A DNA stretch of 64,000 nucleotides from Malurus cyaneus samueli (taxonomy: Eukaryota; Chordata; Aves; Passeriformes; Maluridae), in NCBI GenBank assembly GCA_009741485.1, contig CM019218.1:52158674-52222673 (forward strand), given 5' to 3'. Every line of letters starts with the position of its first letter. Position 1 is the stretch's first letter. The position numbers were made by a program, and so were the translations under genes. Shown here piece by piece: positions 54,053 to 64,000 of the stretch. A model generated the notes under the pieces. That model was not told the DNA's origin. It worked only from the letters and a program-made list of their open reading frames with translations, and ran no database searches.

Positions 54053-57000
54053 CCATCCTTCAGCAGACTCTAAATTATGAGTGGGGTTGAGGAAGAGTGC
54101 AGGGAGGAAGTTTGGAGTCAGAGAAGAGGCAGATGGGGCTTTCAGTGAAATTTAGGAAGTGTTAGAGGGTGTTCAGAGCCACAGTGGACAGGGCAAAGAA
54201 GTGCCCTGTGCTGCTGGCTCCAGGTTGGACCACGGCAGACTCAGGAACACGTCCTTGCATCACATTTTGGGGTTTTGCAGGCACTACAGCCTGGTGGAAA
54301 GGGAACACCGATGGTCCTGGAGCATGACCCTGGGCCCAGGGAGGCTTCCAGAGCTCAGCAATTCACCAACACCCACCCCAGCACACAAACTGAGACAACA
54401 GCAGCAAGACTGTTGTGTGCCCCAAGCCCCCCTAGTGCTCCCACCCACGGACAATGCAGGCAGGGCTCCCCAGAGCCATCAGCACATCCCTTTCCCACAT
54501 CCTCCCAAAGCATGGGAGCTTTTAGTCCTTCCTGTTCCAGAAGAGCAGTGACACCATGGCTTGGGCACTGGATGACCCAAACCAGAGGTGACTTGGATGG
54601 CTTTGCACACTCAGGTGATGGGGGTGAGGGAGATTCCCCCTTGTTTTCATCCCTTCTGTTGTCTCTTCCCAGTGCTAAGGGACTTTAGCAATTACTTAAT
54701 CCCTTTGGTGATGGCACAGCTTGTTCCTAAAGAACTTTTGCCCAGCTGCAGTGGTGCACAGAGGGATATCAGTGGGATTCTTGTCTCTCAGTGGGATTTT
54801 TAGCTCTCAGTGGGATATCAGTGGGATTCTTGGCTCTGGGCACTCAGGCTTTGAGAATGAGCAGATCCAGCACTGGTTCAGCTCGTCCACATCCGCAGGG
54901 AAACTCCCCCGGATTCACCACAAGCATCTCCACCCTACTGGAACCCATGGGTGGATGGGATCTCAGAGCTGTGGCTGTTCAGCTCCATGTAGGACAAGGC
55001 AGGACCACGGGGTTAAATCCCTACCTGATTGAAAGCTGCTCTTCCTCCCAAGCACCCTCATGTCAGGGGTAGCCACAGTCCTCCCGTGCCCAGCTGGGTT
55101 CCTTTGGCACCTGGGCTGCCCCCGGGGTTTGGAAGAGGTGGCAAAGCCAGCAGGGAGTGCCAAGGGCAGGACTGGTCAAAGCTAGGAGCAGGCAGAGATG
55201 GACACAAACGGGCCCCATCCACCCCCAATCCGGGCTGGAATGACCTCGGCGCCGTTCCCACGGTGCCCGTGCCGGTGAGGGCCCAGGGCGGTGTCAGCTC
55301 CCGACAGCTCAGCCCTGCCATCGCTGACAGTGACACGACGTGGCAGCAGCAGCCGTGCGGGGACATCCGAGGACAGTGACATTACAGGGTGGCTGGGGGC
55401 AAGGCTCAGGCACCAGGGCTCTGTCTGCTCCATCTAAACCCACAGCGAGCAGGGTCACACCTGCAACCCACACCCTGCAGGGGTGAAATGAGTCCCGAAA
55501 TGAGCCCTGCCCAAAACCCACCCGGCACACCCAGCACACTCAGAACACCCTGCACATCTGGCACACCTGGCACAACTGGAACACACAACACACCCAGCAC
55601 ACACAGCACACCCTGCACACCCAGATCACCCAGCAAACCCAGAATACCCTGCACACCCTGAACACCCAGCATATCTGGCACAATTGGAACACACAACAAA
55701 CCCAGTACACACAGCACACCCAGCACACTGGGAATACACAGCACATCCTGCACACCCATCACACCCAGAACACCCAGCACACCTGGCACAACTGGAACAC
55801 ACAACACACCCAGCACACACAGCACACCCGGCACACCCAGAGCATCCTGCACACCCAGCACATCTGGCACAACTGGAACACACAGCACACCCAGTACACA
55901 CAGCACACCCAGTACACACAGCACACACAGCATACCCTGCACACTTGGCACACAGAATACACCCTGCACACCCAGAACACCTGGCACACACAGCACACCC
56001 TGCACAAGCAGCAAACCTGGCACGCCCTGCACAAACGGCACACCTGGCAAACCTGGCACAGCCAAAGCCACAGTGTGGCAGGAAGGACTCATCCTACATG
56101 TGTCTGGCATTTTAAGCCTTGTTTCATGCAAGAAGGTGGAGGCTCTGCCCCTGCACATCCCAAATTCCTGTCACAGGGAAGGCTGTGCCCACTCATCATG
56201 CCAGCAAGGCAGAGGGCCTGGAGATGTTGAGCTTTAGAAGGAAAATCCAAGTTGTTCCTCTTTAGAATGGTGGGATTAGCTCAGCCCTTATTAAGCATCA
56301 CAGGAACCACAGAAAGCACCTCAAAAATAGCCTGCCATGGAAAAAGCTCCATCTGGAGCTCATTCCTCCTGGATATAGGCCATGAGGAAGATAGAAGGGA
56401 TATAAAAGTCAAGTTCCCTCCAGAGATCCCAAGTGCGGGAGAAGATCAGGAAGAAGAAATCAAGGTTTCCATGAATGTGATGAGCTGTGTTAGACCCAGC
56501 AGGGAGCTCTAAGCAGAGCCCCGAGGGCTTCACCCGACCCCACAGCCCCTCCTTCCCCTCTCTCTGCATTATCCTGGAACCCCCACACCCCAGATAATGG
56601 CCCCCAAGGCTCAGGGCACAGAAAGGTCACCTCCAGCAGCCCAGATGGCCTGGAGGGCAGACACGAACACCAGGCAGCTCCTCACCCAGAATGGTCCCAG
56701 CAGCTAAGCCACCACCCAGGGATGGGGCTCCCACCCCAACTGTACCAGAGGGGATGGATGGGGCTGCATCAGGGCAATGTCCCCTCAAGATGTCACCAAA
56801 GAGACCAGAGGATGTGCTGGCACTATGGGACATCCAGAGATAAGGGAGTCTGCTCCAGAACGTGGCATCACAGTGCCCATTGGGTGATCCTGGTGCCCAT
56901 CCAGCCCCAGCTGTGCATGGCCTGCACCGCCTTCGTCCCTGCTCCTCTGCTCCCTGATCGAGGCATGCTCAGCATGGGATGAGCAGAGAGAAGGAGCAGA

Positions 57001-57530
57001 GGAAACACCAGAGGAAACATGGTGTCCCATCACTGCTCCCCTGCTTCGGGGATTGGAGGAAACAGAGAAACTTTGATTGAGGGAACCAACATCAAATTGC
57101 TCCAGAAAGTGTAGGGAGTGTGGTGGTTTGCAGACGGGTAGCAGCTCTCCCCTGTGGCAGCAGAGGTCTCATCTGGGCACATAACATCTCAAAATCCAGC
57201 GCTGGACATTAGTTTAGCTCAGTTTCCAACTTGTTCCCTCTCCAAATGTCAGCTCCAGGGAGCCCAGCGAATGCAGTGTCCTCAGTGTCCCTAGGCACTG
57301 CACTGCCTGGCACAGGAGCCCTGGGAGCTCTGCCCTTGTCCCCACTGGGCCTCCCACAGGCTCCCACGGCCATCCCAGATCACCCAAAGTGGGGTCCCCA
57401 ACCATGGCATCATCAAGCCTCACCCCTGCTTCCATCCATCACCCCCAAAGGGCACCCACAAAGCACCCAAGCCATTAGACCCTTTGGCCCAAAGCCCCTG
57501 GGCACAGCTCTCTGGGGCTCCTACACACAC
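54053..57530. other. intergenic DNA with a large minisatellite
   Basis: No gene recognised. A modest CpG cluster lies near 55230-55370, next to the repeat array at 55505-56070. Confidence 0.5.
55505..56070. repeat. CACACCCAGCAC-type minisatellite, about 565 bp
   Basis: Units of about 9-12 bases (cacacccagcac, cacctggca, caactgga) in a higher-order pattern of roughly 120 bases. The phrase tggcacaactggaacacac returns at about 55567, 55783 and 55866, with an aattgg variant near 55678. Frames stay open on both strands, and minus-strand readings are Cys/Val-rich, with no plausible start. Confidence 0.92.
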
Positions 57531-57535
57531 TGAGT

Positions 57536-57655
57536 TCACAGGATCCCACAATGGCTTGGCTTGGAAGACTCCTTTAAGCCCATCCCATTCCAGCCCCTGC
57601 CAAGGGACTCCTTCCACTGTCCCAGTTGCTCCAACCCACATCAGGAACAATCCCC
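57536..57655 (-). mobile_element. CR1 3' fragment
   Basis: cacaggatcccacaatggc, ttggaagactcctttaagccc, and ttccactgtcccagttgctcc. Confidence 0.8.
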
Positions 57656-60600
57656 CAAGACAGCCCAGGAGCTGAGAGCAAGATTTGGCCAATCCATGAG
57701 ATGCCACTAGAAGAGGAGGGACAAACCTGCAGCTCAGCAGGCTTTTAAAGGAAGGAGATGTGGGTAATTACACTGGTGCACCACTGGCTGCAAGAGGTGC
57801 GGGTGGGATGGTTTCCAGCCTGGTCTTGCTGTTTGTGGGGATTCAAAAACGTGTGTGGCCTGGACACCTTAAATTCCCTGGGGTGTAGCAGTGGGGGGAA
57901 TGAAGGGAAGGGGATGTGCCAATGCCTTGAAAAACACCTGCTGCCTGTGCTCTGTATTAGAAGGCAAAAGAACACACATGGGGCTGGGAGTCTGTCCACA
58001 CACCACTCGAATACAGCAGATGAGCCAACCCTTTTCAGAGGACTTAGTGACCATTTCTGCAGACAATTTTAAATTCCTGGCTCTTTTACGATAGGGTTTT
58101 GGACCCTTGGCACCCCCATTGCCTGTTCAGGCCATGCCTGAGCCCCAGCGCCCAGCATTGCCAGGCTGTGCTGCTGCTGCAGAGCTGCAGCCCCTCCAGG
58201 GCAGCACAGGCAGAAAACCCAGCATGTGTCAGGGCTGGTGGGATGCTCACCCAAGCAGAAGTGGCACCCTGCCCAGCCTCCCATGCCCCCCCTCCCATTT
58301 CCCCAAGTTCAGAGCTGCCTGCAGGCACCAGCCCACCTCAGGTGACCTTCACCTGTCGTGCAGATATGGGGACATTCTGAGTGATGCTCGGGATGTGAAC
58401 ACCTGATAGACAGAGCTCCCTGACCTTGTCTCCTCTGGGTAAATGCATCAATTTATCTTCACCAGCTCTGGAAGGAGCCTGGCTTGGACAGCTACAAACC
58501 CTTCCCTGCCGAAATGCAGCAATTCCAGGCCAGCTCACCTCAGTGATGATTGCTGTTGGGTTCCACCTTGCCCCCACCACGTGAGGACGTTCAGCCCGCA
58601 CCAACACAGCAGCAATACTCTCGTTGCAGGAATTTACCCCGCATCCAGCTGGGGCCTAACTGGAGATGGCACTTGCATGCCTTGCTCAGTGCAAAGCTCT
58701 GGCCCTGCTGATGGACTCTGAAAACGTGGTGGACTCCCAGCAGCTCTGGGAATGCACATTAACACCCACCCAGCAGATCTCCTCATTGTCATGGCAGGTG
58801 CTGTCCAAAGACCCTTTCTCCCCTCCAGCATCACAACCACAGCTGTTGCTCACCATCTTTCAGCTCAGCAGAGTCACCTGCCTGGACCTGCTCAGCACTG
58901 GCAGGGAGCTCCAGGGCTGGGCTCATACCCAACAGAGCTCCGCATCCTTACAGGCCATGCAGCCTCTCCCACAGTGCTCCCACCCCTGATGGGGAGTGAA
59001 CCTGAACAGAACTCATCTCTCCCCACAGCCAAAGCCACCTTCCTCCCAAGCACTGGGTCCCTGGGGCACCTTTACACGTCCAAATCCTTCCATGCATGGA
59101 ACAGGAATGGACCTGAGCCCATCTTGCTCCTCACCCTCAGGGGTTTCTGTAGAGCATCAGCCAATTCTGAGGGCTGAAATGAGATAAGGGCCAAAGCTTC
59201 CAGAGATAAAGTAGAATCTAATTCCTGAGGCTCAAGAACCCTCCCAAACTGGGTCTCATCATCTCCTCTGCCCTTTGCAAAGCACATGGCCTCCTCCAGC
59301 TGTGTCTGGTCTGGGAAACATGGGACAGGGCAAGGCAAGAGGGTTTCTGGGTCAATCCTGGTCTTCTGACGGAGAACAGATGGGTTTTCTGGTGGGACTG
59401 ATGTTCTGAAAAGCAATTACACATGAAGACATCCCCAACAGACACTGCTCTGCTCTGGCCCAGAGCCCAAGTCATCCTGGGTTTGGATTTTAATTAGCCC
59501 CGTTTTGGTATCTGCTCTCTCTTCCCTCCAGATAATGATTTAATTATTACAGGCATGTCTTCGAATTAGCAGCTTCCTCAGTGGATTATTCAGTTGGGAT
59601 CTCCTCAATTACACAGCCCAACTCGCCACCATCACAAGAGAGGCTGGAGAAAACAAAGGAGCACCAAAATCCTTCCTTGGAAAGAGGAGCCACACAAGCA
59701 CCCACACAAGCCCAAAAGGGCCACTGCCAAGCCCTTCTCCTCCCTTTATGCAGGTGTCTTTCACAGCTGGACAGGAAACCTTGCCTCAAAGGCACACCTA
59801 AAGAGCCACAGCATGTGTGACCATGGCCCTGTCTTCCCACCAGGACTTCACTCCCAGCAGAGCACAAGCAAGGTGAAAAGGATGCAGGGTGAGATGGGAC
59901 ATGCAGCCATCTCTGCACATCGCCCTCTGACGGGATCACAAGTTTGGGGATGTCCCAGAAGAAGGAACCCTGTGGGGATCTGGTGAGGACTCACTACCAG
60001 ATTACAAGTGCTCTTGTGATGGGTGTCACCCAGCAAGGTACTCACCTTGGGAGGGACCACAAGGGAGGTGGGATCAGGCAAAGAACAGGGAACAGGACGT
60101 GGGAATGGCAAGTCCAGTCTCCTCCAGCAGTGGGACTGGGCAGGGGCCGTGCTGGGGTTCAGCCAGGCTCCAGGCCTGAGAGGGGCTGCTTCAAGAGAGA
60201 TCAGCAGAACAGACTGCCAAAATAAACACCAGAGGTAAACGGAAAGTGAAAGGCTCAGCCCAGCGAGGGAAACCATCAGAGTGCAGCTCCACAGCAGATT
60301 TGGTGCCAAGGAGCAGGGACTCACCTGCACAGGAGAGCAGTCCCTGGCTGAACTGGCAGGCAGGCATGTTGCTCCCTCACTGCGAGGTGTGGGCAGAGCA
60401 TCCCCAGGCTGCACGAATTCCCAGCAAACCCGCCCCCGCTGCCTCGCACAGACCCACAGAATATTCTGAGCTGGAAGGGGCGATCCCAGTCTCCAGGTTG
60501 GGCTGAGACAGGAAGAGAAACCTTCAAGAGGTTCCCCATCCCTTGCTGCAAAGGGCAACGAGCACCAATGACACCCCAAAAAGCACCTCGGTCTTTTTGT

Positions 60601-61879
60601 ACCGACACACTTGAACTCCTGACTCCACATCGCACTGCTCCCGGGACCCCCAGGATTTCCCTCGCCAGCGCTGCTACAATCCCACATTACTACCAAGGGA
60701 ACCAGATTTTGCAGCATCCACTGGGAAAGCTCCACTGCCTCTCCCTGCTGTAGCATGGGCAGGAGTGGAAAATCTCCTCTGGCTCCCCTGTCACTGCAGT
60801 TCACACTCCAGGAGATCAGCTTAAAGCAGCTGCAGCTCCTGCTGCTGCAGGAAAAGCCCTCAAGCACAGCCACGCGTGAGTCTGCGCCTGCAAACACAGC
60901 CCAGACCTCCCGAATCCTGGGCTAACCTCATATTAGTGAGGCTGGATACTCCTCTGGATCCCTTCTGAGCTCAGGAAATGCAGTTGGGCAGCACAAATAG
61001 CCTGTTAAGGAATGTGGCCTGTTTTCCCAGCTCACAGGCTAGGGGATATAGCCCTGCTGTATCCTGATACAGTCCCTCATATTCCTGGTGGGAATCACAG
61101 CCCTGCTCTCTGGACAATGAGCCCCAGCCCTGCACCACTGTCCCCATGCCCCACATCCCTCCGGGGCATCCCCTGGCTCTGTCCTCCCCACCAGCCATCA
61201 CAAACCCTTGAGTGCTCAAGCTCACCATGCCATCACAGACCAACACACTCCAGAGCAAGCGGGGCGAGAGAAAAGGCCACAATGGAACAAGACCTACGGT
61301 TTAATTTCCTTAAGAAATCAGGCTAAAGAAGATGGGAGTGGAAGTGACACACAAGAGAAAGAGAAGGATTTTCATTAACCCGATCAAACCTCATGGAATA
61401 TGATAACAGAGGCAATAACAGATACCTCCCCTCTGGCCAAGGACAAAGAAAGGCTTCCTAGTTATGAAGAAGATGAAGAAAATTGGAGTAGAAGAAACGA
61501 AATGACTCAAAAATGGCTGAAATGTCAGTTGTTATTAAAAAGCCTTCACCTGCAGAGAAATAATGAGTGATGAGAACAGGGATATGATGGGAGAAGCTGA
61601 ACAGACAGAGAACAAGTGAGGAGCAACCACCCGGGTACGGCCCTGAAAGCCACCCTGGTTTCTACATGGGTGGGCTGACCTCTGGAGCTGTGCCTGGGGT
61701 GATCTGCAAGGAGTTTGGGGTTCTGAGAGGCCGTGCCTGCCAGCAGGATGACAGCACTGCAGGTGACAGCAGCCCTGGGATATTCCCTACCCCAGAACAG
61801 CGAGTCCCTAAGAGACACCGTTAAATCCCCCCCCGGATTCTGAAACATTCTCCCAGAGGCGCTGATCCTGCTCTCCTGC
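57656..61879. other. intergenic DNA, no gene recognised
   Basis: The longest frame is 349 codons on the minus strand (59848-60897). It has no conserved domain, mixed composition and an embedded CR1-like piece (60448-60482), so it is not called a gene. Confidence 0.5.
60448..60482 (-). mobile_element. remnant of a CR1-like 3' end
   Basis: acccacagaatattctgagctggaagggg, matching the left arm of the inverted pair at 25601. Confidence 0.6.
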
Positions 61880-62450
61880 CCTGTCCCTGCTGTGCTGCTC
61901 CAGGACAGGGGCAGGGACGCTCCTCCTTTCCCGCGGCACCTGCAGCGCCAGCCGCACGGCCGCCAGCAGCACAGGCAGCCGCTAGAATGGCGAGTGGAAA
62001 AGCAGCTGGCATCACCCAGGAGGGGACACTCGCTCCTGTGAGCCCCCAGACAGCACCCGCCCGCAGAGGGGCTGAGCCGCGGCCTCGCACGGCCCCAGCG
62101 CTGCCGAAAGGGAGGGAGGGGAGTGGCGGGGCTCTATCACTGTCACTGTCACGCAGCACTGCGGGACCGCCCGCTCCCAGCCAAGGCAGCTCCATCCCCG
62201 CCGGGAGGCCTTCCCAGCGCGGACACAAAGCCCGTCCCTGCTCCCTTCCCGCGCATCCCTCCGGCATCTCCCCAGCTGCCGCGACAGGAATTCTGCAGGA
62301 GCAGGAGCCGCTCGCATTCCCGGCAGCATCCTCCTCCCTTGTCATGTCGCTCCGCCGCCTCCCATGAGCCGCGTTTGTGGACGCGCGGCTCCAACACCCG
62401 CCGCCAAAACCCCGGGCACGGCCCCGGCTGCCCCAGCCCAGCCTAGCTCT
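61880..62450. promoter_or_regulatory. CpG island, owner unknown
   Basis: About 570 bases of dense CpG (for example tttcccgcggcacctgcagcg and gtttgtggacgcgcgg) in a CpG-poor setting. In vertebrates such islands nearly always mark promoters. On the minus strand a plausible donor, GCTGCAG|GTGCCG, lies at about 61939, so it could start a distal 5' untranslated exon of PPFIA4 (17.5 kb upstream). It could equally serve a plus-strand or unannotated gene beyond the window. Confidence 0.55.
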
Positions 62451-62882
62451 GCCCCACATTCACATGCATGGCGTGGCCAGAGTCCTCCGAATCTGACAAA
62501 ATTCACTTTTCGGGAAGCAAGAAGAAGTGAGAGTCAAACCTCCCATATTTCCAGCAGGAGTAAGGCTGAGGGCAGCAGGGAGTGGGAGCTGTGCCTGCAC
62601 AGACATTGGACTGTTCCAAACCCAGACCACCATCTTCAGACGAAAATAAAGAGGCAACAAAGCCATCCCAGTGGCTACCATCACCTTCAGCATCCACCTC
62701 CCAGCCCCAGACTAGACGAGCTCTTCCCTGCCAGCCTAGTGACTGGTGCCATCAGCATCTGACCTCGGCCCAGGACCCTCTCAGATCTACACAAGTTTTG
62801 GGTACTACCAAATGCACTCAGCAGCTACCTCAGAGGGATCAGCCTCCATTCAAACCATGGGAGATGGAGAGAGGCAAAAGGA

Positions 62883-63042
62883 GACCATGAAGGTCCCAGC
62901 TCCCCAGAGACTGGTTAAAGTGGGTGCCCACAAGCAGCTTCTGATCATGGCTTAGTGGCCATGATGGTATTAAGCCAAAAGTTGGACTTGATGATCTTGG
63001 AGGTCTTTTCTAACCTTAATGATTCGATGAATCTTTGATTCT
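62883..63042 (+). mobile_element. CR1 3' fragment
   Basis: gttggacttgatgatcttgg, aggtcttttctaaccttaatgattc, then a decayed gaatctttgattct terminal repeat. Confidence 0.85.
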
Positions 63043-64000
63043 AGGATTTAGGGATAAATCCTGCAAGTTCTCACATTTCTGGGAGAACATACTCAGGCAA
63101 GCCCAGCTCATGAGTGACAACACAGGAGCTGACCACCCACCTGCATTGAGGGAAAAGGGAGAAAGTTCCAGGTGCAGGCAGCAGCATGGGAAGATCCTTC
63201 TGCTTCCTTCCCCTCAACAGGGTTTTGGCAATTTGAGGCACACCAGGGCAGCCCATGAGGAGTCAGAGTCCTTGGAAGGAGAAAATCCAGGCACTGAGTG
63301 ATGGAGGAGCTGACATACCTTGGTCTGACAGACCAGGGTAATTCTTCCAGATGGGTCATTACATTTGTCCCCAGTCCAGGGCAGTGACAGCCCCTCCCTG
63401 GCATCTTCAGTGGTTGGATTTTCTGTGAGTTGTAGTGGAGAGGAGGAAATCAAGCAGCCAGTCTCTGCCAGCTGGTGGCCTGCTGACTGGTTTCCTCACC
63501 TTTCCAGCCTCCAAAATAAACATTATTCTCTTTGCAAGACTGGGGGAACTATCAACACCTGTGTCCATGGCCTGAGCACACAGCAGCAGGACTCCGAGGG
63601 ATCAGCCAGCCCTGTGAGTGTGTTTGTCGAGCCCCTGCTCCTCCACTGCTGCATTCCAGCCCCCAAATGAACTTCCCAGCAGCAAATGGGACAATCACAA
63701 GGAGGTGGAGACAGGAAAATCCAAATACCTTCAATCCAAGGTCTCCTAAAGAAACACATCCTTTTAGAGCATCATTCCTGTTTTACAGCTCAGCACCTCA
63801 GCTGTGCTGAACTTCAGTTTGCACATCTATCACACTCAGCTCTGCTCCCGAATCCCTGCCAGTGCCACAAAGCCAGTTTGTCACTTGCCCCCAAGATCAC
63901 AGCACGTGACATCAGCCCTTGGCTTCATTCATAGTTCAAGTGATGAGCTCTCCCTGCTCTGCCACAAGCCAGCAGGGTCAAGAAGCTGAGAGCTGCTGCA
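63043..64000. other. window end, no gene recognised
   Basis: Short frames only; no splice-bounded conserved exon seen on either strand. Confidence 0.45.

Noticed and set aside
55406..56158. Val/Cys-rich frames over the 55.5-56.1 kb array
   Set aside because: Repeat-derived; frames are open on both strands with the same period as the DNA unit.
59848..60897. 349-codon minus-strand open frame
   Set aside because: The longest frame in the window but without recognisable domains, and it covers a CR1-like remnant. Long chance frames are expected in GC-rich DNA.
61821..62459. 212-codon minus-strand frame with a signal-peptide-like stretch (MPAAFPLAILAAACAAGGRA)
   Set aside because: Alanine-rich stretches arise readily in CpG islands, there is no family match, and the frame has no support beyond openness.
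44463..64000. TMEM183A or other mammalian upstream neighbours
   Set aside because: I looked for their conserved protein segments on both strands and saw none; they may lie beyond the window.

Overview
This is vertebrate nuclear DNA, almost certainly from a bird. It has multi-exon genes with canonical splice sites, many decayed CR1 LINE fragments (the main avian retroposon), short introns and high GC. The gene pair corresponds to the mammalian 1q32 neighbours MYOG and PPFIA4, which I believe lie on chicken chromosome 26 (from memory). No prokaryotic, viral or CRISPR-type system is present, and I found no previously undescribed system.

Layout. 1-6940 is MYOG upstream DNA with no recognisable gene, one CpG-rich patch near 4.15-4.5 kb and two long poly-C runs. 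6947-7078 is the MYOG proximal promoter, with MEF3, MEF2, TATA-like and E-box sites in their known order. 7134-11408 (+) is myogenin in three intact coding exons (226 aa), with its poly(A) signal at 11871. From 13858 down to about 12175 (-) is the terminal exon of PPFIA4 (liprin-alpha-4). The PPFIA4 coding region runs on the minus strand from 44462 to 13800 in 29 exons that I traced one by one. Exon phases agree throughout and predict about 1220 aa: N-terminal coiled coils, three SAM domains and a C-terminal TYSC PDZ ligand. Two things are anomalous. Exon 10 lacks one base, giving a frameshift and stop. The exon 15 donor is uncertain. 44463-64000 is upstream DNA with CR1 fragments, several minisatellites and a CpG island at 61.9-62.45 kb; I recognise no coding exon there.

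The two genes are convergent, with about 315 bp between their poly(A) signals. MYOG encodes the bHLH factor that drives terminal muscle differentiation. Liprin-alpha-4 is a presynaptic and cell-cortex scaffold. They share neighbourhood, not a pathway, as far as the sequence shows. The observations most worth following are the single-base lesion in PPFIA4 exon 10, a phase-compatible alternative first exon in a CpG island inside PPFIA4 intron 1 (42385-42450), a 23-bp tandem repeat just upstream of the PPFIA4 start, and the unassigned CpG island at 62 kb.
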